In this document: piece by piece, positions 1-9,220 of the stretch
Position numbering within the stretch: the first letter of the stretch is position 1
How the letters are laid out: the number at the start of each line of letters is the position of its first letter
Assembly: GCA_002347025.1 (NCBI GenBank)
Contig: DEAE01000014.1
Location: 36,430 to 91,421 of the forward strand
From: Acidobacteria bacterium UBA2990
GTDB lineage: Bacteria > Acidobacteriota > Vicinamibacteria > Vicinamibacterales > UBA8438
Direction: 5' to 3'
Length of the DNA: 54,992 bases
Notes under the pieces: generated by a model
The model's database searches: none
What the model saw: the letters and a program-made list of their open reading frames with translations, nothing else
Told to the model about the DNA's origin: nothing
Position numbers and translations under genes: made by a program

Positions 1-340
1 CCCGCCACTCGTGTTCAAGAGGGGGAGGCTCTGGACGCCCACGTGGTGCGTATAAACCTGGTTTTGGTTGCTCGAAGGCGCCCTCAGCTGTGACAGTCGT
101 CAGGAAAACCTGTTCATCCCAGACGATGGGACTTGACCAGCCGAGCCCGGGGATATCGGTGATCCATTCGACGTTTTCTGTTTGGCTCCATTGCTCGGGC
201 AGGTTGGGATTGTCGGCCACCGTGGCATTCATTGTGGGTCCACGAAACTGGGCCCAATGGTCTTGGGCAGGTGCCACGGTGACTGTCGTGACTGTCAGGA
301 GGGTTGCTAGGGCAAGTGGAGTGGGAGCTGAAATTCGCAT
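1..340 (-). CDS. PQQ-like beta-propeller secreted protein, 3' end beyond window
   Basis: The reverse strand is open from an ATG at 340 to the window edge, giving about 113 residues without a stop. The start is supported by an AGGAG about 10 bases upstream (reverse complement of 352-357). The product begins with a signal peptide ending near APAQ. It continues with WAQFRGPTMNA and then DIPGLGWSSPIVWDEQVFLTT, written here only as the pattern GLGWSSPIVW. That is the opening blade of secreted PQQ/BamB-like outer-membrane propeller proteins common in Acidobacteria and Planctomycetes. Members of this family are periplasmic, and their cofactor use is mostly untested. Only the N-terminal quarter or so is present, so length and completeness cannot be judged. 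Confidence 0.8.
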   Translation of the reverse strand, partial: MRISAPTPLALATLLTVTTVTVAPAQDHWAQFRGPTMNATVADNPNLPEQWSQTENVEWITDIPGLGWSSPIVWDEQVFLTTVTAEGAFEQPKPGLYAPRGRPEPPPLEHEWR

Positions 341-382
341 GATAGTCTAATTTCTCCTGACGACTGAGGGAGTTAGATGGGG

Positions 383-943
383 CTATTGTCCCGGCAGCAT
401 GATGTGGGCCGATGAGTTCCCAGCTTCCATAATCCAAGTGCCGGCAGCCGTATAGTTCCCTTGGTCAGGGAGGCCGAAAGATTCGCTTGTCGCGAATGGT
501 ACGGCGATTGTGGTGTGAAGGCTGGCTGAACCCGCGTCCGCGCCATTAAGCGAATAGTACACGCTTCCGAATTTTGATACCTCACGGGTTCCATCAGCTT
601 CGGCGGCCTCTCGGAGCGCTCTGAGGTCGTCGGCGCTCCGGCCTGACATACTCCACACTCGGTTTTGTTTTACACGTGCCAAATTTTCTTCGCTGGTGCA
701 CTGAACACTGAATGACCGACTGGGCTCGTCGGAGCGGTCCCAGCAGACCAGTCCGTTGGAACCCTCGCGCAACACCGTGTGGGTGCCGTTGGCAGCCAGA
801 CGAATCACCATGGCTTCTGCCTGTAAGGCTGCTGGTGCGGCCAGTAGAGCTTTTGCGATAGCGTCGGTTGTGTTCTGGGCCGCTCCTGAGGCTGGCGCTG
901 TCAGCAGGACTAGTAATCCCAGTATTGGCAGGGTTTTTGCCAT
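383..943 (-). CDS. Hypothetical secreted protein
   Basis: I do not recognise this family. An ATG at 943 is preferred to the longer frame start at 997 because AAAGGAG lies 8-9 bases before it and a signal peptide follows directly (MAKTLPILGLLVLLTAPASG, cleavage near GAAQ). The mature part is about 165 residues with two cysteines, in the contexts LVCWDR and VQCTSE, which could form a disulphide in the periplasm. There are no transmembrane segments after the signal. It lies 42 bases upstream of the PQQ-propeller gene on the same strand and probably shares its transcript. The product is expected to be exported; nothing in the sequence points to a reaction. Confidence 0.75.
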   Translation of the reverse strand: MAKTLPILGLLVLLTAPASGAAQNTTDAIAKALLAAPAALQAEAMVIRLAANGTHTVLREGSNGLVCWDRSDEPSRSFSVQCTSEENLARVKQNRVWSMSGRSADDLRALREAAEADGTREVSKFGSVYYSLNGADAGSASLHTTIAVPFATSESFGLPDQGNYTAAGTWIMEAGNSSAHIMLPGQ

Positions 944-1147
944 CAGGTAGTCTCCTTTTAGAAAACTAGGTCGGGCCGACCGTCGCCGATGAACCACTAT
1001 CTTAGCAGGCCTAGCTTATTATTTGCTTATTTCGGTTGGTTTCTGGCTGAGCCGCGCTAGATGACAGCTTTCTGGGAATCGGTCGTTGTTTGGCACCGGT
1101 TTTGCGCTAATATTACCCTGTCAATTCGGAGTTCGAAAAGGAGTCTG

Positions 1148-3556
1148 ATGCGCATTTGGCCTGCGTCTGTTGTTTTTGCCTTGGTAGGGCTGGTTCCCTT
1201 GGAGAGTGGGGCCAGTTCAGCCGCTCCTCGAGCCGAGGGTGAGCCTCGACAAACGATTGGGGCGCAATCCGTTTCGCCGGATACGCATCAGAGGGTGCTT
1301 CGTCGCTACTGCGTTGGGTGCCACAACGAGCGCACTCTAACCGCGGGCTTGGCCCTCGATACGGCAGATGTGGGAAACGTGGGCGAGCATGCCGAGCTGT
1401 GGGAAGGGGTGGTTCGTAAGTTGCGCGCGGGGCTGATGCCCCCGGCTGGACGACCGAGACCGGATGAGGAAACTTACGAAGCTTTAGCAAGCTGGATTGA
1501 GTCTGAGCTCGATGCCGAGGCGATGAGCCACCCTAATCCTGGTCGGACCCAGACGTTGCATCGGCTCAACCGAGCTGAGTATCGCAATGCCGTCCGTGAC
1601 GTGCTTGGTTTAACCATCGACGTCGATGAACTTTTACCTGCCGATAGTGCCAGTTACGGCTTCGATAACATCGCGGGTGTGCTTCGGGTTTCTGAGGCGC
1701 TGATGGAGCGTTACCTGACTGCAGCTCGCAGGATCAGCCGAGCGGCAGTGGGGACCACGCCGCCAACCCCAATAGCTACTACGTACACCATCTCTCCAGC
1801 GTTGCCCCAAGACGATCACCTTGAAGGGTTGCCTTATGGAACTCGTGGCGGAAGTCGGATCACTCACCGTTTTCCGCTTGATGCCGAGTATGTTCTGCGA
1901 GCCGAAGTGTCGCGTGTCTCCGGTGGCGCCGAACTTGAGGTCACAGTGGACGGTGAGCGGGTTGAGTTGTTTCGGATGCAGCAGGGTTTGCCCTCTTTGG
2001 ACATCGATGGCAATGAGTTGGGGGAGCACTTGGAGGTGCGGCTGCCGATTGCTGCCGGTCCTCGTGAACTGATGGTTGCATTCCTCAAGACACCTGCATT
2101 ATTAGGAGAAACACCGCGTCGCTTGTTTCGGAATCCGACCGTGAGTCGGAGGCCAGAGCCGTATTTGCGCAGCGTCTCTGTTACCGGACCTTTTGAGGTC
2201 GCAGGTCCAGGGAACACCCCCGCCCGGCAGCGCCTGTTTATCTGTCAACCAACGCTGGTTGGTGATGAAGACGGTTGTGCGACGGATATTCTGACCGGCT
2301 TGGCTCGACGGGCCTATCGTCGTCCGGTGGAACCAGGGGACCTGGACATCCTCCAGATGGCCTATGCCTCTGGCCGTGCCGAGGGTGATTTTGAGGCTGG
2401 TATCGAGCGTGCGATTCAACAGGTTTTGGTTAGCCCAGAATTCCTCTTTCGCGTGGAAGCCGATCCTCTTGGGGGTGACGGTCGAGCGCCAGTGAACTAT
2501 CGCCTCAGTGATCTTGAGTTGGCCTCTCGTTTATCGTTCTTCCTTTGGAGTAGTGTCCCCGATGATGAACTGCTGGACTTAGCCGCCGAGGATGCGCTGT
2601 CGGATCCGTCGGTACTCGAACAACAGGTCCGACGTATGCTGTCTGATCAGCGGGCTCGAGCCTTGACCGATAACTTTGTCGGCCAGTGGTTGCAACTGCG
2701 GAACTTGGAGGCCATGCGACCATCCGAGGTCTTGTTCGCAGATTTTGATGAGGGTTTGCGGGCGGCTTTCCGTCGGGAGACCGAGTTGTTTTTCGAGAGT
2801 ATTATCCGGGAAGACCGAAGCGTGTTGGACCTCCTCGATGCTGACTACACGTTTGTCAATGACCGACTGGCGAAGCACTATGGTATTCCGCAGATCCAGG
2901 GAAGCCACTTCCGCCGCATCCCAATTACTGATGATTCTCGCGGTGGCCTATTGGGACAGGGCAGTATCTTGACCATCACGTCTCACCCAGTCCGAACTTC
3001 TCCAGTATTTCGTGGTAAATGGATTCTGACAAACCTTTTGGGCAGCCCACCGCCGGACCCGCCTGCGAATGTCCCGCCACTACCCGATAAAGGTGGCGTG
3101 TATGCGGGCCGAGAGCCGTCGATGCGAGAACGGATGGCGGCTCATCGAGACAATCCTGCGTGTGCGAGTTGTCACGCAATGATTGACCCGCTTGGATTTG
3201 GACTTGAACGTTTCGATCCGGTTGGGCGGCTTCGGGAGGTCGATGATCAGTTTCAGCCTATCGACAGCTCTGGTGTGCTGCCTGATGGAACCCCATTTAA
3301 TGGGGTTGCCGAGTTGAGGCGTGCACTTCTGAAACGTCCTGCCCGTTTTGTGGGAACACTGACCGAAAAGCTGCTGACCTATGCCCTGGGCCGCGGGTTG
3401 GAGTATTACGACATGCCGGCTGTGCGAGCGATTGTACGGCGGGCTGAAGACCAGGAATACCGAGTGTCCTCGCTGATTATGGCTATTGTTGAGAGCCTGC
3501 CGTTTCGTGAACGGCAAACTGCTTCAGCAAGCGTGCAGCTTGCTGCTTCTCGCTGA
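1148..3556 (+). CDS. DUF1592-family haem-motif protein (DUF1587/1592/1588/1585 architecture)
   Basis: This is a large exported protein of 802 residues. ATG 1148 is chosen because AAAAGGAG (1137-1144) sits just upstream and a hydrophobic leader follows. Residues 55-59 form CVGCH, a c-type haem motif, followed by an LMPP segment as in Planctomycete-type cytochromes. LHRLNRAEYRNAVRDVLGL opens the DUF1587 part. The central DUF1592 part contains RLSFFLWSSVPDDELL. A second CxxCH (CASCH, 672-676) followed by MIDPLGFGLERFD marks DUF1588, and DUF1585 ends the protein. The family is almost always paired with a DUF1552 protein, which is the next gene here, 33 bases downstream. Its role is unproven; an exported oxidoreductase acting on a polymer or carbohydrate is the usual speculation. 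Confidence 0.9.
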   Translation: MRIWPASVVFALVGLVPLESGASSAAPRAEGEPRQTIGAQSVSPDTHQRVLRRYCVGCHNERTLTAGLALDTADVGNVGEHAELWEGVVRKLRAGLMPPAGRPRPDEETYEALASWIESELDAEAMSHPNPGRTQTLHRLNRAEYRNAVRDVLGLTIDVDELLPADSASYGFDNIAGVLRVSEALMERYLTAARRISRAAVGTTPPTPIATTYTISPALPQDDHLEGLPYGTRGGSRITHRFPLDAEYVLRAEVSRVSGGAELEVTVDGERVELFRMQQGLPSLDIDGNELGEHLEVRLPIAAGPRELMVAFLKTPALLGETPRRLFRNPTVSRRPEPYLRSVSVTGPFEVAGPGNTPARQRLFICQPTLVGDEDGCATDILTGLARRAYRRPVEPGDLDILQMAYASGRAEGDFEAGIERAIQQVLVSPEFLFRVEADPLGGDGRAPVNYRLSDLELASRLSFFLWSSVPDDELLDLAAEDALSDPSVLEQQVRRMLSDQRARALTDNFVGQWLQLRNLEAMRPSEVLFADFDEGLRAAFRRETELFFESIIREDRSVLDLLDADYTFVNDRLAKHYGIPQIQGSHFRRIPITDDSRGGLLGQGSILTITSHPVRTSPVFRGKWILTNLLGSPPPDPPANVPPLPDKGGVYAGREPSMRERMAAHRDNPACASCHAMIDPLGFGLERFDPVGRLREVDDQFQPIDSSGVLPDGTPFNGVAELRRALLKRPARFVGTLTEKLLTYALGRGLEYYDMPAVRAIVRRAEDQEYRVSSLIMAIVESLPFRERQTASASVQLAASR

Positions 3557-3589
3557 CATGTGTTGTGTGCCGATGACAAGGAGATCTCG

Positions 3590-4927
3590 ATGATCATTAC
3601 TAAGATGGCGTTGCCGCGGCGAAGTTTTTTGCGTGGAATGGGAGCGGCGTTGACCCTACCTTTCCTTGATGCGATGGTCCCTGCGCTTTCGGCGATGCCT
3701 CGGAATTCGAGCCGCGTCACCCGTTTGGGATTTTTCTATGCACCGAATGGGACGTATCTCCCAAATTTCCATCCAGCCACGACCGGAACCGGTTACAAAA
3801 TGACACCGGTGCTGCAGGCGCTTGAACCCTTCCGTGAGGACATGGTCATACTGAGTGGGCTCAGTAATAAAGGGGCGGAGACTCAAAGTGAAGGCGGAGG
3901 AGTCCACACTCGGGTTCACACGGCGTGGCTGAGTGGCACACGACCAAAGAAGACGGAGGGGGCCGATATTGAAGCTGGAGTTTCAATCGATCAGATGGCC
4001 GCCGCGAAAATTGGAACTGACACCCCATTGAATTCTCTCCAGCTGTCGCTTGACCACGAAAACACCGTCGGAGGCTGCGATAACAACTACAGCTGCGTGT
4101 ATCAGCAGACGTATTCGTGGCGGACCCCCACGACGCCGATGCCGATGGAAAGCAATCCGAGGGCTGTATTTGAGCGACTGTTTGGTGAGGGGGGGACGCC
4201 CAAGGAGCGGGCTGCACGTCTTGAACGAGATCGGAGCGTACTCGACCTAGCTATGGAAGATATGGCTCGTCTCCAACAGCGACTCGGCGTTCGTGACCGA
4301 GTGATGGTGGATGAATATGTGCATTCAGTGCGAGATGTCGAACAGCGCATTCAGCGGGCCGAGCGGCAAAGCGGCCAATCGCCAATGCCGATTGCCGATC
4401 CGCCAGTCGGGGTTCCTGACTCGTTCGATGAACATGCCAAACTCATGTTTGATCTGGAGTTATTGGCGTTCCAGACAGACGTGACGCGTGTGGTCGCGTT
4501 CCAGATGTCGCGCGAACTCAACGGTCGACCCTATCCATGGATTGGCGTGCCTGAGGGGCACCATGCTGTATCCCATCATCAGATGGACCCCGTGAAGATT
4601 GCTCAAGGGGCGAAGATCAATGCCTACCATGTGTCTCTCTTTGCTCACCTTGTCGAGAAGATGCGAAATACCCCCGATGGGGATGGTTCGCTACTGGATC
4701 ACACCCTGCTGCTGTATGGCACAGGGATGGGCGACAGCGACCACCACACGCCCGTTGATTTGCCTGCTGTTGTCGTGGGTGGCGGTAGTGCGATTAAGGC
4801 GGGTGGGCAACACATTCGCTATCCGCTCCATACCCCGTTCACAAATCTCGGCCTCACCTTGCTGAACAAGGTCGGCGTTGAGCGTGAGCGGGTAGGGGAT
4901 TCGACAGGATTATTGACCGACCTGTAG
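3590..4927 (+). CDS. DUF1552-family protein with twin-arginine leader
   Basis: This is the 445-residue partner of the DUF1592 protein. ATG 3590 follows AAGGAG (3578-3583) at good spacing; the longer GTG at 3560 has no such site. The N-terminus reads PRRSFLRGMGAALTLPFLDA, a Tat-type leader, so the protein is probably folded before export. The body matches the DUF1552 pattern: GFFYAPNGTY near the start, LSGLSNKG, HTAWLSG, LSLDHEN, and a late GTGMGDSDHHTPVDLP block resembling the metal-site region of sulfatase/DUF1501-like proteins. Together with the upstream gene it forms a two-gene unit conserved in several phyla. The substrate is unknown. The family call is strong, the function weak. Confidence 0.9.
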   Translation: MIITKMALPRRSFLRGMGAALTLPFLDAMVPALSAMPRNSSRVTRLGFFYAPNGTYLPNFHPATTGTGYKMTPVLQALEPFREDMVILSGLSNKGAETQSEGGGVHTRVHTAWLSGTRPKKTEGADIEAGVSIDQMAAAKIGTDTPLNSLQLSLDHENTVGGCDNNYSCVYQQTYSWRTPTTPMPMESNPRAVFERLFGEGGTPKERAARLERDRSVLDLAMEDMARLQQRLGVRDRVMVDEYVHSVRDVEQRIQRAERQSGQSPMPIADPPVGVPDSFDEHAKLMFDLELLAFQTDVTRVVAFQMSRELNGRPYPWIGVPEGHHAVSHHQMDPVKIAQGAKINAYHVSLFAHLVEKMRNTPDGDGSLLDHTLLLYGTGMGDSDHHTPVDLPAVVVGGGSAIKAGGQHIRYPLHTPFTNLGLTLLNKVGVERERVGDSTGLLTDL

Positions 4928-5033
4928 ATGGATTAATTTTGGCGATTGTAGCAAGAGCGGACACTGTGGCCAGTGGCGCTGCAGTCCGTTCTAGGATTTT
5001 GCGATCGTCCTCGTGTGGGTTGGAGAATGTGAC

Positions 5034-6692
5034 ATGTTCATGAATAGACAAACGTTGCTTTTGGCAATTACTGGTGTGATGTTTGGGCTCGCCCTGTCAA
5101 TAGTTACGGCTGCGCCTATAGCTGCTGCTGAAGGCCCATTAGTGTCGGCGGTTCGCTCTGGCGATGTTCAGAGGGTAAGAACGCTCTTGGCTGGGGCAGC
5201 AGACGTCCAGGTGACTGAGTCTGATGGTATGACTCCGTTACATTGGGCGGTTCAGCAGGATGCCGTTGCTATGGTGGATCTGCTGCTTGCCGCAGGGGCC
5301 GATGCCAGCGTGTCAAACCATTACGGTGTCACTCCTTTAACCTTGGCCAGCATCAACGGTAGCGGAGATGCCGTCGCCCGCTTGCTTGACGCTGGCGCTG
5401 ATCCGAACACCCGTTTAGCCGACGGGGAGACCGTGCTGATGACGGCAGCTCGCACGGGGCAAGTAGATGTGATTGAAGCGTTGTTGGATGCTGGTGCCGA
5501 TCCGAACTCCTACGAACAAGCTCGAGGGCAGACTGCCCTGATGTGGGCCGCTGCTGAGAACAACGTTGGGGCCATCATTGCATTGATCGAGGGTGGTGCT
5601 GATGTGAATGCTCGTACCAGCGATCTGAACGCAGAACAGAGTGGCGGCACATTCTCCCGAGAAGTTGGTCTAACGCGAGAGTCCCAGTCTGGACCCTCGT
5701 TTACCGCACTGTTATTCGCTGTGCAGCTCGGTCAGCTCGATGCAGTTAGGGCGCTTGTGGTGCTTGGGGGTGATGTCAACGACACGTTTCCTGATGGAAC
5801 AAGTGCCTTGGTATTGGCTGCTATGAACGGGCAGTATGAGGTCGGGTCGTTCTTGATCGATCAGGGCGCTGATGTTACTGCGGCGAAGCAAGGCTGGAAT
5901 GCGTTGCATCAAGTTATTCGGCTCCGGAGGACCAATGTGGGCCACCTACCGCCGCCCAAAGGCACCGGCGTCCTTAGTAGCATGGATCTGATCAACAAAC
6001 TGATCGATGCCGGCGTCGATGTCAATGCTCCGATGGTGTCAGATTTTCGAGACGGTTACCGCAATCGCTTGAATCGGGTTGGGGCGACGCCGTTTCTTTT
6101 AGCATCTAAGAACGTCGATACTGCTGTCATGCGGGTGCTGCTCGATGCAGGAGCCGATCCGTTGGTCACGAACGCTGATCTCACAACGCCGTTGATGGTG
6201 GCGGCTGGCGTGGATATGTGGAATCCTGGAGAAGATGGTGGGGCCACTGCCGAAGACGAGCCAGAAGCTCTGGAAGCAGTGAAAATGCTTGTCGCGCTAG
6301 GAAACGATGTTGCTGCGGTCAATGATCGCGGCGAAACGGCGCTGCATGGAGCCGCCTATCGTGGGGCACCATCCATCGTGGACTATCTCGTTGAGCAAGG
6401 TGCCCGGCTTGATGCCAGGAGCTCTCAAGGTTGGACACCGTGGACGATTGCGAACGGCGTGTTTTACTCGCTGTTTTACAAAGAGCAACCGGCGACCGCT
6501 GATCGCCTGGCCGAGTTGATGGCCGACCGGGGCCTCTCGACCGACGGAATGGCCGACGAATTGCGAACCTGCTTCGATTGTGGTCGTAACCGCGGCAACG
6601 CCCGTGATGCCGAGGGACGACGGGTGGCTCAGCCAACACCAGACCAGGTTCCCTCCCAGGGAGACCAGCAGGGGGCTCCACCTCAAGAGTGA
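5034..6692 (+). CDS. Secreted ankyrin-repeat protein
   Basis: A 552-residue protein. ATG 5034 is preceded by GGAG (5022-5025), and the first 30 residues form a signal peptide ending TAAPIAAA. From about residue 40 there are roughly ten ankyrin units of the form G.TPLHWA...A.V..LL.AGAD, for example DGMTPLHWAV, NHYGVTPLTLAS, GQTALMWAAA and RGETALHGAAY. The C-terminus has CFDCGRN, a CxxC pair, and a Gln/Pro-rich tail. Ankyrin arrays bind other proteins, and here the array would be periplasmic or surface exposed. In related genomes such genes commonly follow DUF1592/DUF1552 pairs, and this one is 106 bases downstream in the same direction, so a shared role is likely. No catalytic domain is visible. 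Confidence 0.9.
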   Translation: MFMNRQTLLLAITGVMFGLALSIVTAAPIAAAEGPLVSAVRSGDVQRVRTLLAGAADVQVTESDGMTPLHWAVQQDAVAMVDLLLAAGADASVSNHYGVTPLTLASINGSGDAVARLLDAGADPNTRLADGETVLMTAARTGQVDVIEALLDAGADPNSYEQARGQTALMWAAAENNVGAIIALIEGGADVNARTSDLNAEQSGGTFSREVGLTRESQSGPSFTALLFAVQLGQLDAVRALVVLGGDVNDTFPDGTSALVLAAMNGQYEVGSFLIDQGADVTAAKQGWNALHQVIRLRRTNVGHLPPPKGTGVLSSMDLINKLIDAGVDVNAPMVSDFRDGYRNRLNRVGATPFLLASKNVDTAVMRVLLDAGADPLVTNADLTTPLMVAAGVDMWNPGEDGGATAEDEPEALEAVKMLVALGNDVAAVNDRGETALHGAAYRGAPSIVDYLVEQGARLDARSSQGWTPWTIANGVFYSLFYKEQPATADRLAELMADRGLSTDGMADELRTCFDCGRNRGNARDAEGRRVAQPTPDQVPSQGDQQGAPPQE

Positions 6693-6725
6693 CGAATCGT
6701 TGGCCGAGTGTTTAGACGATTGCAT

Positions 6726-7178
6726 CTAATCTGGTCGTGAAGTGAACACGATCTCTCGTAGAGGGTCGAGCACGGGTGGGAGTTCGGTTTGACCGGGTGG
6801 CATCTTGTTCTCTCTAAGCAAGAAACTGATGATGTCGATGACCGCCTGTGGGAGCAGGGAATCTGGGTTGTGCTGTGGCATGGTGGTGCCGACTCTCACG
6901 AATAAATCTACAAGTGGTCGACCGTGCCACTGAGTGGTGAAGAACGGCCCTCGGAGAGTCGGTGCACCGGCCGCACTTCCACCGCCGCTTAGGTCGTCTC
7001 GGTGACAGAAGCCGCAAATCTCGACATACAGTTCCTGGCCTCGGTGTGCTTGAGCTTCGCTGTAGACCCCATCCCACACAGTGCGTGTCTGGGCAAGGGG
7101 TGGGATTCCCATGCCTTCAAGGGTCAGTATGGTTGTGACGGTCAGGCAGGCCGTTGGTAGTAAGAGCCGTGTCATCAT
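6726..7178 (-). CDS. Small periplasmic c-type cytochrome
   Basis: A 150-residue protein with a signal peptide (about residues 1-30, ending PPLAQ) and a single CGFCH haem motif at residues 55-59. VGTTMPQHNP supplies a candidate axial methionine, and VIDIISFLLRENKMP is the typical C-terminal helix of a class I monohaem cytochrome c. The VWDGVYSEAQAHRG N-terminal segment is typical of cytochromes that accompany PQQ dehydrogenases and DUF1592-type clusters. It converges on the ankyrin gene, with 33 bases between the stops. It probably shuttles electrons from a periplasmic dehydrogenase. No clear ribosome-binding site precedes ATG 7178; a second ATG directly follows it, at 7175. Confidence 0.85.
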   Translation of the reverse strand: MMTRLLLPTACLTVTTILTLEGMGIPPLAQTRTVWDGVYSEAQAHRGQELYVEICGFCHRDDLSGGGSAAGAPTLRGPFFTTQWHGRPLVDLFVRVGTTMPQHNPDSLLPQAVIDIISFLLRENKMPPGQTELPPVLDPLREIVFTSRPD

Positions 7179-7271
7179 CGGTCGCTAGTTTCAAAATAGA
7201 CGCTGGTCCCATCATAGCGCTCCCGGTTGGTAGCCACCAGCGCAACTCGAAGGCTCTTGTGGCTCACAGAC

Positions 7272-7280
7272 TGCTATACT
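7272..7280 (+). promoter_or_regulatory. Extended -10 promoter element for the LOG-family gene
   Basis: TGCTATACT is a TGn-extended -10 box (TATACT at 7275-7280) with no good -35 at the usual distance. Transcription would start near 7287, about 60 bases before the ATG at 7348. This is a sequence match only. Confidence 0.4.
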
Positions 7281-7347
7281 CGGCCGTTTTGCATTGAACC
7301 CTCTTAGGTGATTGGGTATTTGTGGCATCTAAGCCAGTTTTTATTGG

Positions 7348-7923
7348 ATGAAGACTACTCGTAGGATCCGGATTGCTGTATTTGCTGGTTCGAATCCTGG
7401 TCTGCTGGAAGACTACGCGTCGGCAGCTGTTGATCTGGGTTCGGCGCTGGTGGCCCACGGGTGCTCGCTTGTGTATGGAGGGGCTGCAGTTGGTGTGATG
7501 GGTGCGGTCGCTGACGCGGTGCTGGGGCAGGGTGGTGAGGTCATCGGGGTCATCCCGGCACACCTAGCTGCGAAGGAGGTGGCGCACCATGGTCTCACCC
7601 AACTGCAGATAGTCGACTCGATGCACGAGCGTAAACGTGTCATGCATGAGTTATCTGATGGCTTTGTTGCACTGCCAGGCGGGTTGGGTACGCTCGATGA
7701 ACTGTTTGAGTCGTTGACGTGGTTGCAGTTGGGTCTTCACAGAAAGCCCTGTGGACTGCTAAATGTAGCTGGCTACTTTGATCGGTTGCTCGCTTTCTTG
7801 GACCACGCGGTCGATCAAGGTTTTGTTGCTGACGATTATCGAGCAAGACTTATTTGCGCAGCGGACGTCCGGACCTTGCTCACCGAGTTGCAGTGCCAGC
7901 TAAATATGGAGCCTGGCAGATGA
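7348..7923 (+). CDS. LOG-family nucleotide phosphoribohydrolase (TIGR00730)
   Basis: A cytoplasmic 191-residue Rossmann-type protein. Residues 110-118 read PGGLGTLDE, the PGGxGTxxE signature of the LOG/YvdD family, and MHERK at 92-96 supplies the other conserved catalytic segment. LVYGGAAVGVMGAVADA at 41-57 forms the nucleotide-binding loop. The family cleaves nucleoside 5'-monophosphates, including cytokinin ribotides and AMP, to base plus ribose 5-phosphate. Its length fits the short bacterial class. No signal peptide is present, unlike nearly all its neighbours. The gene stands alone, diverging from the cytochrome gene. The ribosome-binding site is weak. The family is certain; whether it makes active cytokinin or only recycles nucleotides is not. 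Confidence 0.92.
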   Translation: MKTTRRIRIAVFAGSNPGLLEDYASAAVDLGSALVAHGCSLVYGGAAVGVMGAVADAVLGQGGEVIGVIPAHLAAKEVAHHGLTQLQIVDSMHERKRVMHELSDGFVALPGGLGTLDELFESLTWLQLGLHRKPCGLLNVAGYFDRLLAFLDHAVDQGFVADDYRARLICAADVRTLLTELQCQLNMEPGR

Positions 7924-8111
7924 CCATGTGGTCCTTGATTTGACCGCTCCTTGTAGTTGAGGCTTGGTTCCAGGTCGCCGATCACATATCCTGCCACTCA
8001 TAACAGGTCCTATTCTGGTTAGTGTCCTTAGGCGGTGGATGGCCACACCGGCGTTTTCGTGGTGTGTTGAGCCGCTTGTGGTGTGAGGTTATCAACTAGG
8101 AGGCATGTACA

Positions 8112-9164
8112 GTGAGAAACTCCGGACCAACGGCTCGATATTGTACCGTAGTCTGTGTCTGCGCCATGATTACCGCTACTGCAGCGGTTTCGGCACAGTC
8201 TGTTCGGGTGGAACGTTTATTGGACGAGCCAATTATTCGACAGGATCTACACCCTAGCATCGGCGTGAACATCCAAGGGCCTTCGGTGATTCAGGTGCCA
8301 GACTGGGTGGAGGCCCCATTAGGGGCCTATTACTTGTACTTTGCCGATCACAAGGGTCGATATATACGGTTGGCTTATGCCGACGATTTGCTGGGACCCT
8401 GGAAGATCCATGCTCCTGGTAGCCTGCAGATCGGTGATTCCCATTTCCTGACGGAGCCACCTGAAGTGGCGCCTGATGTGGCAGAGCGTTTACGTGCGTC
8501 TCGGCGAGGACGGTCGCACGATGGGTTGTTTGAGGCGACGACCCCCCACATTGCGTCTCCGGATGTTCATGTCGATGATGTTAACGAGCGGATTGTCATG
8601 TATTTCCATGGTCTCGACGGCGTGAGTCGGCAACTCTCTAGAGTTGCCACCTCTGTAGATGGACTCACTTTTGCAGCGCGCCCGGAATCCTTGGGTAGAA
8701 CGTATATGCGTGTGTTTGAGTACGAAGATTACACATATGCGATGTCGATGCCTGGGCAATTTTATCGGTCTCGAGATCCGCTCAGTGGCTTTGTTGAAGG
8801 TCCGCGACTGTTCAATCCCAGCATGCGGCACTCAGCGCTTTTACGGCGAGATCAGACTTTGTTTGTGTTCTGGTCTCAGGTGGGAGACATCCCTGAGCAC
8901 ATTAAGGTGAGTAGCGTTGACCTGTCTGGTGATTGGATGACGTGGTTCAATTCTCCAGGCGTCGAAGTGTTGCGTCCCCAGCACGACTGGGAAGGCGCCA
9001 ATGCGCCGTTGGAATCGTCGGTTCGTAGCACTGCCTATGGGCATGTTAATCAGCTCAGAGACCCGGCGATTCTTGAAGATGACCGCACTGGGCGGGTCTA
9101 TCTGTTCTATGCGGTGGCTGGGGAGAGTGGTATCGCAATTGCTGAAGTGCATCTCGAGGGATAG
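8112..9164 (+). CDS. Secreted five-bladed propeller protein, glycoside hydrolase-like
   Basis: The protein has 350 residues from a GTG start, 8 bases after a full AGGAGG (8098-8103). The signal peptide ends near AAVSAQ. The mature part contains GPSVIQVPDW, YLYFADHKGRYIRLAYADDLLGPW, MYFHGLDG, HINQLRDP-like AYGHVNQLRDPAI and YLFYAVAGESGIAIAEV. These are blade motifs of GH43/GH32/DUF-type five-bladed propellers, in which a conserved aspartate, an arginine and LYFAD/GPW turns recur. I could not identify the catalytic acid and base with confidence, so glycosidase activity is only a suggestion. The gene lies 56 bases before an NHL-repeat gene on the same strand and may be co-transcribed with it. 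Confidence 0.7.
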   Translation: MRNSGPTARYCTVVCVCAMITATAAVSAQSVRVERLLDEPIIRQDLHPSIGVNIQGPSVIQVPDWVEAPLGAYYLYFADHKGRYIRLAYADDLLGPWKIHAPGSLQIGDSHFLTEPPEVAPDVAERLRASRRGRSHDGLFEATTPHIASPDVHVDDVNERIVMYFHGLDGVSRQLSRVATSVDGLTFAARPESLGRTYMRVFEYEDYTYAMSMPGQFYRSRDPLSGFVEGPRLFNPSMRHSALLRRDQTLFVFWSQVGDIPEHIKVSSVDLSGDWMTWFNSPGVEVLRPQHDWEGANAPLESSVRSTAYGHVNQLRDPAILEDDRTGRVYLFYAVAGESGIAIAEVHLEG

Positions 9165-9220
9165 GTTCACTCGAATAATTTAGCGGGTTCCTGTTGACGT
9201 CAATAATGAGGAGAAGTGCA

